Shown: positions 25,734 to 34,879 of the stretch, one piece after another | Position numbering within the stretch: the first letter of the stretch is position 1 | Layout of the letters: each line of letters opens with the position of its first letter | From: Candidatus Arcticimaribacter sp. | GTDB taxonomy: Bacteria > Bacteroidota > Bacteroidia > Flavobacteriales > Flavobacteriaceae | Assembly (NCBI GenBank): GCA_002708445.1 | Contig: PAOB01000009.1 | Location: 29,780 to 93,779, forward strand | Direction of reading: 5' to 3' | DNA: 64,000 nt | Notes under the pieces: generated by a model | Seen by the model: the letters and a program-made list of their open reading frames with translations, nothing else | What the model was told of the DNA's origin: nothing | The model's database searches: none | Translations under genes and position numbers: made by a program

Positions 25734-27235
25734 TAGCCTTGAGTACGATAAGAATTTACAAATACAAATCCAAAACCAATAAAGAGCATTAAATGAAAAG
25801 GGAATAACCCCATATCGCCCGAATCACCAACGATAATTCCACTGTACATACCAAATAAAAAATATAAAGTTAATAAGCCTTCGAAAATTGTGTTTTTAGA
25901 AACTTTTTTTCGGATGTACTTATTTTTTTTCCAAGAGTCATTCATAGTAAAAATATTGAATTTTGGAGTACGAATAAAATCACTTTTTTTGCTTCGATGA
26001 CCCTGTAAAACAGCAAGTGTATTGTGAAAAGAGAATCCCATAGCAACGGTGTAAAAGGTGAAAAATATTTTAATGTATTCTAAAAAGTTAAGTAATCCAC
26101 CCCCTTTTGAATATCTGTAAAGAACCCAATAGCAACCAAAAAATATAAGAGTACTCACAATAAAAAAACTCGACAAATCAAAGTACAAACTGAGGTGGCC
26201 CCATTCATTTTTGATGTAAAGCATAGGAATACTTAATACGCCAACAAAAAAAACATTCAAGAACATGGTGCTGTTGAGCAGATGAAGAATAGAATGTACT
26301 TTGGTAATTAGAGGAATGTTTTTAGCTCTAATTACATTTTTTACCATTTTCTGAAAATTCTCAGCTCCACCTTTATTCCATCTAAATTGTTGAGAGCGAA
26401 TAGCACTCATAACTATTGGTAATTCTGAAGGAGTTTCTACATCTTCTAAATATTTGAATTTCCAGTTTTTTAGTTGTGCTCTGTAACTCAAATCTAAATC
26501 CTCGGTCAAGGTATCTCCTTCCCAATTCCCAGCATCAATTATGCAAGTCTTTCTCCAGATTCCCGCAGTTCCATTGAAATTCATAAAGTGGTTCTTACTG
26601 TTTCTTCCAACTTGTTCTAAAGTGAAATGTGCATCTAGTGCAAAGGCTTGAATTTGAGTAAGAATGGAATAATTTCTATTGATATGCGACCAACGTGTTT
26701 GAACAACTCCTATTTTCTTGTTTTCAAAATGAGGAACAGTGCGTAAAAGCCAGTCAGATTTTGGGAGAAAGTCAGCATCAAAAATTGCAATAAACTCTCC
26801 TTTGGCAACTTCTAAACCCTCTTTAAGGGCTCCAGCTTTAAAACCAATTCGTTTTTCTCTTCTAATTTGAATAATGTCTAGCCCTCCTTTTTTTAGTTTT
26901 TCTACAAGATTTTGGGTCAGTTTAACCGATTCATCTGTAGAATCATCGAGTACCTGAATTTCTAATTTGGTTCTGGGGTATTCGATTAAATTGATACATT
27001 CTAAGAGGCGTTCAATTACATAGAGTTCATTGAAAACAGGAAGTTGAATAGTGACAAAGGGAACAGCGTCTGAATCACTTAAATCAAGTTTCAATGGAAT
27101 TTCTTTTTTCTTTTTGTGTTGAATGTAGTTCCAAAGAAGATTGAGCTGAGAGAGGCTGTACAACAAAACTAGAATTAATGATATCGAATATAAAAACATC
27201 AAAAAAACCGATAAATACAACCAGGTATTTTCCAT
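25733..27235 (-). CDS. cellulose synthase-like GT2 glycosyltransferase
   Basis: Processive-type membrane glycosyltransferase, 500 aa. An N-terminal helix (LYLSVFLMFLYSISLILVLLYSL) precedes a cytosolic GT2 domain with VTIQLPVFNELYVIERLL, QVLDDSTDES, FDADFLP (DxD), TLTEDLDLSYRA and QQFRWNKGG (QxxRW), then four or more C-terminal helices. This is the layout of BcsA-like and glucomannan-synthase-like enzymes, without a PilZ domain. The product is unknown. It lies 5 nt after the DPM1-like gene and overlaps the GT-C gene by 1 nt. Confidence 0.9.
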   Translation of the reverse strand: MENTWLYLSVFLMFLYSISLILVLLYSLSQLNLLWNYIQHKKKKEIPLKLDLSDSDAVPFVTIQLPVFNELYVIERLLECINLIEYPRTKLEIQVLDDSTDESVKLTQNLVEKLKKGGLDIIQIRREKRIGFKAGALKEGLEVAKGEFIAIFDADFLPKSDWLLRTVPHFENKKIGVVQTRWSHINRNYSILTQIQAFALDAHFTLEQVGRNSKNHFMNFNGTAGIWRKTCIIDAGNWEGDTLTEDLDLSYRAQLKNWKFKYLEDVETPSELPIVMSAIRSQQFRWNKGGAENFQKMVKNVIRAKNIPLITKVHSILHLLNSTMFLNVFFVGVLSIPMLYIKNEWGHLSLYFDLSSFFIVSTLIFFGCYWVLYRYSKGGGLLNFLEYIKIFFTFYTVAMGFSFHNTLAVLQGHRSKKSDFIRTPKFNIFTMNDSWKKNKYIRKKVSKNTIFEGLLTLYFLFGMYSGIIVGDSGDMGLFPFHLMLFIGFGFVFVNSYRTQG

Positions 27236-27240
27236 TTAGG

Positions 27241-27933
27241 TTATTTAAAAAAGTTGTGTTTGAAAATCCACCAAATTATTTTTATGCCGGCAAAGATAGT
27301 TCCTTTTAAAGTTCCAGACACTTTTGAAACTCCAATTCTTTGTCTGTAATTCACTTCAACTTCTTGGTATGAAATCTTTTTGCGTAAAATTTTCAATTGC
27401 ATCTCAATAGTCCAACCGTAAGTCTTATCGGTCATATTAAGATCTATTAATGTATTCCAACGAATTGCCCTAAAAGGCCCCAGATCGGTAAAGCTTGATC
27501 CGTATAAAATTTTCATAAGGAAACACGCCAACCAATTACCAAAAACTTGTTGTGGTGTCATGGAACCAGATTCTCTTTTTTCGGCTACTCGTGCCCCCAA
27601 TACGAAATCAAATTTACCATCTCGTATGGGAGTAACAAGGGATATTAGTTCTTCGGGGAAGTCAGAATAATCCCCATCCAAAAAAACAACAATATCCGGT
27701 GTTTCCTTTAGGTTTTTGAGATAATCTATGCCTTTTAGGCAAGCATATCCATATCCTTTTCTGTATTCTGAAAGAACAGTTGCACCAGCTAATCGAGCTA
27801 CTTCGGCAGTATTATCATTCGAATTATTATCGATAACTATGATCTCATCAACAATTTTTGGAAGGTCATTTATTACGTGGCTTACGGATTCTTGTTCATT
27901 AAAAGCTGGTATGATAACTTTGATTTGTTGCAT
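27241..27933 (-). CDS. GT2 glycosyltransferase, DPM1-like
   Basis: A 230-aa single-domain family 2 transferase: IKVIIPAFNEQESVSHVI at the start, IIVIDNNSNDNTAEVA, VVFLDGDYSDFPEEL (DxD-like) and FTDLGPFRAIRW. It likely makes a polyprenyl-phosphate-linked sugar, since the next two genes encode membrane transferases that could use one. The C-terminus has one hydrophobic stretch (GTIFAGIKIIWWIFKHNFF). A perfect 16-nt inverted repeat lies 21 nt upstream of the ATG. Confidence 0.88.
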   Translation of the reverse strand: MQQIKVIIPAFNEQESVSHVINDLPKIVDEIIVIDNNSNDNTAEVARLAGATVLSEYRKGYGYACLKGIDYLKNLKETPDIVVFLDGDYSDFPEELISLVTPIRDGKFDFVLGARVAEKRESGSMTPQQVFGNWLACFLMKILYGSSFTDLGPFRAIRWNTLIDLNMTDKTYGWTIEMQLKILRKKISYQEVEVNYRQRIGVSKVSGTLKGTIFAGIKIIWWIFKHNFFK

Positions 27934-27954
27934 GAATTTTTTCGAAGGTTTTGA

Positions 27955-27970
27955 TTTAACTAAAGTTAAA
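27955..27970. promoter_or_regulatory. perfect inverted repeat upstream of the glycosyltransferase genes
   Basis: TTTAACT-AA-AGTTAAA: two 7-nt arms separated by 2 nt, 21 nt upstream of the DPM1-like gene start (27933). On the minus strand it includes TAACTTTA, one mismatch from the -7 consensus. It may be an operator for an internal promoter. Confidence 0.35.
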
Positions 27971-28009
27971 CTAGCATTTCAATTGAGATTTAAAACAAGG
28001 GCCATAATT

Positions 28010-29572
28010 TTATTTAATTGTATTTCCCAAGGGAAATTCTGGAGAAAAAATTCTATTTTCCAAGGGTCCATTTTCTAATTTCAAAACCCCTCTGGGACAA
28101 ACAGCAGAACACACCCCGCAACCAACACAAGAGGAACGAACTATGTTCTGTCCTTTTTGAGCGTATGCACGAACATCAATTCCCATTTCACAATAGGTTG
28201 AACAATTTCCACAAGAAATACATTGTCCTCCGTTTGTAGTAATTCTATACCTGGATTTGAAACGCTGAATTAAACCTAAATATGCAGCTAAAGGACATCC
28301 AAAACGACACCACACCCTGTTTCCAAAAATTGGATAAAATCCAGTACCAATAACACCGGCAAAAACTGAACCAATAAGAAAGCCATAGATGTTTTGAATG
28401 GTTTGTGTTTTAATACCGATAACATTTTGTGTTCCCGAAAAATAAGAATACAAGGTCAATCCAGTCATGACAATAGAAAAGAGTAAAACACTATGAACCA
28501 TCCACCGTTCCAATTTCCATGCTCCAATTGATTTATTTGATAGGTGCCTAAAAGGGTCCCCTAAAGTTTCTGCAAGTCCACCACAACCACAAACCCAAGA
28601 ACAATACCACCTTTTCCCAAAGAAATAGACCATTATGGGAACAATTACAAGGGTAAGCACAATTCCCCAAACAAGAATAAATAAACCAAACCCTCCACTT
28701 GAAATTAAGCTGTTTAAATTCCAACTAAAGAAAAAGTCATAATCTAAAGGAAAGGCATTTTTGAAGTCATACCAAGGTTTATCAAATCGAACTAAAATTT
28801 CAGGAATTAAAAAGGCAAATACAACTTGGAAAAACAAAACGGAGGTCGTTCTTAATATTTGGTACTTATTGTTTCTGTATTTAATGTACATGCGGATCGC
28901 CATAACGATCATTACAACGCAATAGAGAAATCCATACAAAAACCATTGACTGGCAAGATTTCCACTAATGCTTTGGCTGATGGGATCTACAATAAATGTC
29001 CAGTTTACAATGTAATCTGGAAAGAAATACAACAGTACGTAAAAAGCTACTAAAAACAAAAAGACAAACCACCCCAAAAATCCTCTATTGGTTGAAGAGT
29101 TGAAGTAGATACCATTATTTTTTATTCCAGGTGGCCCCAAAACAATTACGTTTGGCAGAATGTAGAGCAAAGACCCTAAAATTCCAAGCCCAAAAGTTAA
29201 GAGCCAAAACAAAGATTTATTTTCTTTAACAGCTCCTTTTGCTGCTATTTTGGCAATTTCAAAAGACAAACTGTGGGGTTTTTCCCAGATGATCTTCTTC
29301 CATTCTCTGTTTTTTTTATGGATTTTATTTGATTCCTCAACGGCAGTTATTATTGTTGAAGAAAATGAAAAAGGTTCTGTAAACTCTTTGTCTACAAGAT
29401 TTGTATTTATGGAATTAATAAACAACTCGCTATGGATTCCTTTGGCATCCAATATGCTTTTAAATTCTTTTGAATTTAACTTGTAATTTCCAAGTAAAAT
29501 TAAAGTACAGAACAAGCCTAGACCAATTAAAAAAACACCTAAACCAATTTTTTGTAATAATTTCATATTCAT
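28010..29572 (-). CDS. NapH/NosR-like polytopic 4Fe-4S membrane protein
   Basis: A 520-aa membrane protein with one N-terminal helix, about eight further helices, and two C-terminal 4Fe-4S sites: CISCGNCSTYCEMGID and CVGCGVCSAVCPRG. Additional cysteine motifs on loops (CSWVCGCGG and CRFGCP) match NapH/CcoG/NosR-type electron carriers. It presumably passes electrons between the quinone pool and a partner. The partner is probably the upstream FAD oxidoreductase, with which it overlaps by 4 nt. There are no nap, nos or ccoNOP genes nearby, so the process served is unknown. Confidence 0.88.
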   Translation of the reverse strand: MNMKLLQKIGLGVFLIGLGLFCTLILLGNYKLNSKEFKSILDAKGIHSELFINSINTNLVDKEFTEPFSFSSTIITAVEESNKIHKKNREWKKIIWEKPHSLSFEIAKIAAKGAVKENKSLFWLLTFGLGILGSLLYILPNVIVLGPPGIKNNGIYFNSSTNRGFLGWFVFLFLVAFYVLLYFFPDYIVNWTFIVDPISQSISGNLASQWFLYGFLYCVVMIVMAIRMYIKYRNNKYQILRTTSVLFFQVVFAFLIPEILVRFDKPWYDFKNAFPLDYDFFFSWNLNSLISSGGFGLFILVWGIVLTLVIVPIMVYFFGKRWYCSWVCGCGGLAETLGDPFRHLSNKSIGAWKLERWMVHSVLLFSIVMTGLTLYSYFSGTQNVIGIKTQTIQNIYGFLIGSVFAGVIGTGFYPIFGNRVWCRFGCPLAAYLGLIQRFKSRYRITTNGGQCISCGNCSTYCEMGIDVRAYAQKGQNIVRSSCVGCGVCSAVCPRGVLKLENGPLENRIFSPEFPLGNTIK

Positions 29573-30927
29573 GGCATTATGTTTTTGAATATTACTTTCC
29601 AGCTTTTCTTTTTGAGTTTAATTTCGGTATTAAATTCTTTATTAAATTTCTGGAGAATTTCTTCTTCAAAAGATTCGAAAAATTCAGGATCAAAATTGCA
29701 ATTAGCTAGCTGTTCAATTACATAGAAAATTGATTTTTTTTCGTAAAGCATTTGATCAAATAGTTCATGTCGCATTCTAATTCCAAAGGTATTGATTCCT
29801 AAAAACTGCTTAGTATTTTGATCGTATGCAATGGTTATTGCAACGTTTTCAATGGGATGTTTCCAATGAAAATGTTTTTCGAAATTTTCGGTTTGAGCCG
29901 CAACAAGCCCATAGGTTTGATATTCGATATCGAAAAATTTAGCACTATTAAACCAATGTCCAGGGCGATAGGCTTTTTTATTTCCTGTTAGAGTTTGCGC
30001 TAGTGTTTCTCCCATCATTCTACCCGTGTACCATACCGCCTCAATTGGTCTTCTTCCAACTTGGGGTTCTTGCTGTTCTGAACAGTCACCAATTGCATAA
30101 ATTGAAGTTTGATTTGTTTCGAGGTATTTGTTTACAAGAATACCTCGATTGGTTGCAATGTCTGTGTTTTTTAAAAAATCAATATTGGGTTTCACGCCTG
30201 CTGTAAGTCCTACAAACTGACAGCTGATAATTTCTCCAGAATCTGTTCGAATTGCTTTTACCCGACCAGTTTTATCTTCTATTATTTCACTCAAATTGGT
30301 ACTGAGTCTCAAGTCAATTCCGTGCTTTAGTAGGTGTTGATTAATTAACTCTGATTCCCCTTTTGGTAAAACGTTGTTCCAAAAACTATTTTCTCTAACC
30401 AAGAAAGTTACTTTTTTCCCTCTAGAATGAAGCATTTCTGCTAATTCTACACCAATAAGCCCCCCACCAACAATAACAGCTTCATTAGTTGTAGCACTGA
30501 AATCTTCAAGACTGTCCAGATCTTGTTTAGAATAGAAACCTTGAACACCTGTTAAGTTTTCACCGGGCCAACCAAATTTATTTGGTAAAGAACCTGTAGC
30601 AATAACAAGACTATCATAAGAGAGTATGGATTCATCAGAAAGAGTAATTTTTTTTTCTTTTGGATTTATGTGAGTTACGGTTCCTTGAAGTAAGTCTAGT
30701 TTGTTTTTTTTCCAAAAGTTTCTTTCATAGGGTTGAGTATCTTCCCATCGTAAATGCCCCATATAAACATACATTAATGCAGTCCGTGAGAAAAAATATG
30801 GAGTCTCTTTGGAAATTATCAATAGGGGTTTCGTTGAATTTTTTCTGAAATGCCGAGCAAAAGTAACACCTGAAATTCCATTCCCGACAACAATAATTGG
30901 GGGGGCATCCATCTTTATTATTTTCAT
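29569..30927 (-). CDS. NAD(P)/FAD-dependent oxidoreductase
   Basis: Two-dinucleotide-domain flavoprotein, 452 aa. The FAD motif is IIVVGNGISGVTFARHF at residues 11-27, the ATG motif is DSLVIATGSLPN, the NAD(P) motif is AVIVGGGLIGVELAEML, and the second FAD contact is IYAIGDCSEQ. This is the nitrite-reductase/rubredoxin-reductase-like group; the C-terminal 100 residues have no recognised motif. It heads a run with the 4Fe-4S membrane protein (4-nt overlap) and three glycosyltransferases. Confidence 0.9.
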   Translation of the reverse strand: MKIIKMDAPPIIVVGNGISGVTFARHFRKNSTKPLLIISKETPYFFSRTALMYVYMGHLRWEDTQPYERNFWKKNKLDLLQGTVTHINPKEKKITLSDESILSYDSLVIATGSLPNKFGWPGENLTGVQGFYSKQDLDSLEDFSATTNEAVIVGGGLIGVELAEMLHSRGKKVTFLVRENSFWNNVLPKGESELINQHLLKHGIDLRLSTNLSEIIEDKTGRVKAIRTDSGEIISCQFVGLTAGVKPNIDFLKNTDIATNRGILVNKYLETNQTSIYAIGDCSEQQEPQVGRRPIEAVWYTGRMMGETLAQTLTGNKKAYRPGHWFNSAKFFDIEYQTYGLVAAQTENFEKHFHWKHPIENVAITIAYDQNTKQFLGINTFGIRMRHELFDQMLYEKKSIFYVIEQLANCNFDPEFFESFEEEILQKFNKEFNTEIKLKKKSWKVIFKNIMP

Positions 30928-31054
30928 ACAAGGTACTTAATTTTAAACATTAATAAAAATCATTACATTGGAGAAGCTCAATTTTACTTAAACTAAAAAA
31001 CCTATTGAAATCAGTTTTCATCATCACTAATATCGAAACCCCAAAACTTCATTT

Positions 31055-31501
31055 ATGGAAAACGAAAAAAAATGCGTCTGTTTAAAAATACTTTTAGATG
31101 TAAATAAAGAGCGAATCTGGAAAGCTCTTACAGATCCTAGTCTGACCGAAAAACACATGTACAATTGCCAACTGCATTCCTCTTGTGAAATAAATAGTGA
31201 TGCACTCTGGAAACAAAAAAATGAAGATGAAACATTTACAACACATGAAGAAGCAAAGGTGTTTGAGTAAAGCCCATACAACAAGCTTCGTTTTTTGATT
31301 TTTCATAACTCAGATCAGTATGATATCAAAGAGTCAGAACTAAACTTTACCCTTGAAGATCAATCTACAGGAGTTTTATTGAAGATTGAGCAGGGGAATT
31401 TTCCTCAAACTCCAGAGGGTAAACAACTCTTTGAAGAATGTTTAGCGGGCTGGAACTTTGTTAGTGAAGATCTAATAACTAGCATAAAAGAGCTAACCTA
31501 G
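31055..31501 (+). pseudogene. SRPBCC (AHSA1-like) protein interrupted by one in-frame TAA
   Basis: One reading frame of 149 codons runs from ATG 31055 to TAG 31501 and is broken only by TAA at 31268-31270 (codon 72). The first half (KILLDVNKERIWKALTDPSLTEKHMYNC, DALWKQKNEDETF, EEAKVFE) and second half (SPYNKLRFLIFHNSDQYD, LLKIEQGNFPQTPEGKQ, LAGWNFVSEDLITSIKEL) together make a complete AHSA1/START-like domain of normal length. There is no frameshift and the codons after the stop still look conserved. Recent nonsense mutation, sequencing error or readthrough are all possible. It is the only plus-strand gene within the 24.4-38.3 kb minus-strand block. Confidence 0.85.
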
Positions 31502-31658
31502 TTGATTAAAATTAAATAAGCAAGTTAAATCATTTATCTAATCACTACTAAAAGTTGTAAAACGTTCTTTCTTTGTTCATTCGACTAAGAATTTTAATTA
31601 GACCTATTTTCTTGAATCTAAGTTATCTAATTTAATATTTGTCTCAGAAAAATAAGTG

Positions 31659-32351
31659 CTATTTCACAAAATTTGAATAGTATTGATTAAGCGTGGTTGG
31701 GGATCTCCCAACATATCTTAAAAGATGAATCATAAAGAAGTGAAATTGCAAACGAAAGACACCGTTATCCTCAAAACGACGAGCAGAAGTTTTTACCTCT
31801 TTCGGTAAAACACAAAATAAAGTTTCCTTGTAAATTCTGTCGATCAGCTCACCATCCTCACAAACCAAATATTCTTCATTGAAACCCTCAAGAGATTCAA
31901 AAAACTTTTTTTTGATGAATAAAGACTGATCTCCACCCCTGCAAAACCGATTGTTAAATCGACTGGCAAAAGAAGCCAATTGCAGGCTCAAATGAGAGCT
32001 TAAAAATTTCAGCCGAAAAGAACCTGCTTTGAATCCTTGTTTAAATGCTTCATATATGATTTTGTCAAAACCATATGGAGGAATGGTGTCCGCATGGATA
32101 AAGTACAAAAAATCAGATGAGGCCATTTCAGCTCCCAAGTTTTGCTGTCTTGCCCTACCTTTTTTGGTTTGAATTACAGAATAGTCTTCTTTTTTTCTTA
32201 AAAACTCATAGCTTCCATCAGAACTCCCTCCATCAACAAAAATGATTTCATTTTCAAAAATCATATTTTTTTTTAGAGCAGTCAACAATCCTTCTAGTTG
32301 ATCTATTTCATTTAGAATGGGTATGATTATCGAAAGGTATGGTTTATTCAT
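31659..32351 (-). CDS. TIGR04283-type arsenosugar biosynthesis glycosyltransferase
   Basis: A 230-aa GT2-fold transferase: LSIIIPILNEIDQLEGLL at the start, IIFVDGGSSDGSYEFL, VIQTKKGRARQQNLGAEMA and FIHADTIPP (DxD). The GGSxDGS, KGRAxQxNxGA and HADT blocks are those of the TIGR04283 group, also called the rSAM-associated transferase 2. In marine bacteria this family accompanies ArsM and ArsS. It is the last gene of the seven-gene operon and overlaps DUF547 by 8 nt. The sugar donor is not known. Confidence 0.9.
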   Translation of the reverse strand: MNKPYLSIIIPILNEIDQLEGLLTALKKNMIFENEIIFVDGGSSDGSYEFLRKKEDYSVIQTKKGRARQQNLGAEMASSDFLYFIHADTIPPYGFDKIIYEAFKQGFKAGSFRLKFLSSHLSLQLASFASRFNNRFCRGGDQSLFIKKKFFESLEGFNEEYLVCEDGELIDRIYKETLFCVLPKEVKTSARRFEDNGVFRLQFHFFMIHLLRYVGRSPTTLNQYYSNFVK

Positions 32352-33069
32352 TCAAACTCCAATCGTATTTTTTGTAAGTAATTTCAGCTTGGTTATCAAA
32401 TTCTTTATGCGAATATTTTTGAATAAAAGTGATTCTCTCTTTTTTTGATCCAAAGTCTTTGCTAAACCATAAGAAAATTCTGGAGAGGTTAATTTTGTTG
32501 TATTCTATCTGATTTTTGGTTGTATCATTAATAAAAAGTGCTGTAGCAGTTTCTAGTTGTTTTGGGATCTTCGAAGCTCTGAAAGCCTCATTGAATAATT
32601 GGGGACAAGAAGCGGAGGCGCAGTTTATTGCAAAATGAATCCTCGGTTCATCTATTTTCCGGAGTATTTTATGTTCAATATCGTTAAGTGTCAGATTTCC
32701 AGTTGGAAGTTTTAGAAAAACACTATCCCAGGGGTCTTTTATGTCTCGAATGCTTTCAACGGGATAATTATCAAGAATTAGTTTTACTGTAATTGCGTTG
32801 TAAGCATTAATAAAATAAGCCAATGAGTCATTTTTATCAAAATAAGGAGCAGGGGGTTTTCGTTCCAGAAGTTTGATGTAGTTGTCCAAAGCGGATTGAT
32901 TTTTTTCCCAGCTTCTGTAATTTACAGTTCCGTTTTTATCCACATACTTTTGTAAAAGGATATTCCAATTTGAGTGAATTCCTTTGTCTTGAGAAATTAT
33001 TTTTTTTGATTCTATTTTTGAGAATCCAAATCCAAGGATAAGCGATGTAATGAGGAGTAGGTTTTTCAT
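32344..33069 (-). CDS. DUF547 domain protein, exported
   Basis: A 241-aa protein with an N-terminal signal peptide (KNLLLITSLILGFGFSKIES). The DUF547 core is YFINAYNAITVKLILDNYP near residue 87 and HFAINCASASCPQLFNEAF near residue 145, with the invariant CASASCP. The family is thought to have a transglutaminase/papain-like fold, but its activity is not established. Its place between arsM and the TIGR04283 transferase (9-nt gap and 8-nt overlap) ties it to the arsenosugar operon. Confidence 0.88.
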   Translation of the reverse strand: MKNLLLITSLILGFGFSKIESKKIISQDKGIHSNWNILLQKYVDKNGTVNYRSWEKNQSALDNYIKLLERKPPAPYFDKNDSLAYFINAYNAITVKLILDNYPVESIRDIKDPWDSVFLKLPTGNLTLNDIEHKILRKIDEPRIHFAINCASASCPQLFNEAFRASKIPKQLETATALFINDTTKNQIEYNKINLSRIFLWFSKDFGSKKERITFIQKYSHKEFDNQAEITYKKYDWSLNE

Positions 33070-33078
33070 TTTTTTAGT

Positions 33079-34047
33079 TTAACAACAGCCTCCACCATCA
33101 TAGTGATGGGTTGATTCGCTGATGAAGATTTCATCGTTATTAATATTTTTCAAAGCTTGAGCAGTTTTATCACAAATTGCCAAGGGCTGGTTTTGAAGTA
33201 AAACGTGGCCTTTTTTGTCATCAAAATAAGGTTCATTGCCGTAATAAATAGCGGATTTTCCAGTAAAAACACATGGCCCGTCATCGGGCATTGGGTCTTT
33301 GATGGCACAAACCTCCACACTTTCAATAAAAATTCTTTCTTTGGTAGGGTAGTGTTTTGGGTCTAATATTCGATAAGGTCTTTTTGCTCTGATTTCAATA
33401 GTTCCAAAACCGACATCGGTTAACATTTTTACATAATCAGCTAATGGAATTGATCCCGAAAGGCAAAGCGCTCTCAATCGTTTGTCGTCCCGCAAGGTTT
33501 TGTCCAATGGTTGTTCGCAAATAGGATCACTCATTACTAGTCTTCCATTGGGTTTTATTACCCGATACATTTCTTCAAGAGCTTTTTTTAGTTCTTCCAT
33601 TTTGAAGATGTTAAACAAACAATTTTGCGCAGCAACATCAATGCTTTTGTCCTCAACAGGAAGGTTTAAAGCATCCCCTTTTTTGAGGGTTACAAAATCA
33701 GATTTGAACCATTCGTTTTGCTCCTCTGCTAGCAGGAAATTCTTTCTTGAAGCTTCGAGCATTTCATCAACTACATCAATCCCAATAACTCCCTCTTTTT
33801 GTCTTGAAAAGTATGAAAATTGAAGTAACTCCATTCCACCTCCTACTCCCACATACAATATTTTAGGGTTGTTAATCAAATCTCTAGGATGAACTGTTGA
33901 CCCACATCCGTAATTCATTTCCTGCATTATTGTAGGAATTTTGAGTCCCGGGAATTGCCAAATGGGAGTTGTAGTGCAACATAAACCAACATCTGGAGTA
34001 AGTGCAGCTTCTTTGTAAACATCTTTGGTGACTTCTAAATAGTGCAT
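33079..34047 (-). CDS. arsM: arsenite methyltransferase, arsenosugar-type ArsM
   Basis: SAM-dependent arsenite methyltransferase, 322 aa; expected to make methylated arsenite species that feed arsenosugar synthesis. The SAM domain starts ILYVGVGGGMELLQFS near residue 66, followed by VIGIDVVDEM, KGDALNLPVEDKSIDVAAQNCLF and YRVIKPNGRLVMSDP. Candidate arsenic-binding cysteines are C23-C24 (GLCCTTTP), YGCGSTVH, and the C-terminal GGGCC. It is embedded with PNP upstream (10-nt gap) and DUF547 downstream (9-nt gap). The long C-terminal part after the methyltransferase domain (PCVFTGKSAIYYG) is typical of this subgroup. Confidence 0.92.
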   Translation of the reverse strand: MHYLEVTKDVYKEAALTPDVGLCCTTTPIWQFPGLKIPTIMQEMNYGCGSTVHPRDLINNPKILYVGVGGGMELLQFSYFSRQKEGVIGIDVVDEMLEASRKNFLLAEEQNEWFKSDFVTLKKGDALNLPVEDKSIDVAAQNCLFNIFKMEELKKALEEMYRVIKPNGRLVMSDPICEQPLDKTLRDDKRLRALCLSGSIPLADYVKMLTDVGFGTIEIRAKRPYRILDPKHYPTKERIFIESVEVCAIKDPMPDDGPCVFTGKSAIYYGNEPYFDDKKGHVLLQNQPLAICDKTAQALKNINNDEIFISESTHHYDGGGCC

Positions 34048-34057
34048 TTTGAAAAAT

Positions 34058-34879
34058 TTAGATTAAAGAAATTAATTGTTTTACTAATACTATCAAAGAT
34101 TGTTCCGCTTTTTTGGCCATCTCCATAATATTAGGAATATCTATTGGTTGTAGGTTGTCGGGATCACATACATCAGTTAAGACAGAAAAAGCGATACAAT
34201 CGATTCCAAGTTGGTTTGCAACTATTACCTCCGGAACCGTTGACATTCCGACTGCGTCGGCACCAATTATTTTCAAATAACGATATTCTGCCTTAGTTTC
34301 TAGTTGCGGTCCCACAACAGCTGCATACACTCCTTTATGAAGCGTTATTTTTTTTGTAGCTGCAATTTTTATGGCTTTATCTTTTAATGAGCGATCATAA
34401 GGTTCACTCATATCAACAAAACGATTCCCAAGAGAATCAATCCCTTTTCCAGCTAAAGGCGATCCACCTTGTAGGTTAATGTGATCTTCAATCAACATAA
34501 TTTCACCTTTATCAAAATTTAAATTTATTGCTCCAGCAGCATTACTGATAATTAGTTTTTTTACCCCAAGTGAATTCATAATCCTTACAGGATATGTTAT
34601 TTCAAAAAAATCATATCCCTCATAAAGGTGAAAGCGACCCTGAAAGACGAGTACTTTCTTTGAATTTAAAGAACCGTAAATTAGTTTTCCAGTATGGTAT
34701 TCTACGGTAGCCGATTGAAAATGAGGGATGGCTTCAAAAGGAATTTCTTTTTCAATTTCAAGGTGGTCAATCAAATTACCCAATCCTGTGCCTAAAATAA
34801 TGCCAATTGCACCTGTTTCAACACCTTGCTTATTAAGGTAGTTTGAACTTTCTTCAATTTTTTGGATCATTGTTTTCAT
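34058..34879 (-). CDS. purine nucleoside phosphorylase
   Basis: PNP of the trimeric, inosine/guanosine type, 273 aa. The opening IGIILGTGLGNLIDHL (phosphate site), FQGRFHLYEGYDFFEITYPVR, ISNAAGAINLNFDKGEIMLIEDHINL and GVYAAVVGPQLETKAEYRYLKIIGADAVGMSTVPEVIVA are all diagnostic. In this operon it could cleave the adenine from 5'-dimethylarsinoyl-adenosine made by ArsM and ArsS; that is an inference from context. The ATG overlaps the TIGR04282 stop by 4 nt. Confidence 0.92.
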   Translation of the reverse strand: MKTMIQKIEESSNYLNKQGVETGAIGIILGTGLGNLIDHLEIEKEIPFEAIPHFQSATVEYHTGKLIYGSLNSKKVLVFQGRFHLYEGYDFFEITYPVRIMNSLGVKKLIISNAAGAINLNFDKGEIMLIEDHINLQGGSPLAGKGIDSLGNRFVDMSEPYDRSLKDKAIKIAATKKITLHKGVYAAVVGPQLETKAEYRYLKIIGADAVGMSTVPEVIVANQLGIDCIAFSVLTDVCDPDNLQPIDIPNIMEMAKKAEQSLIVLVKQLISLI

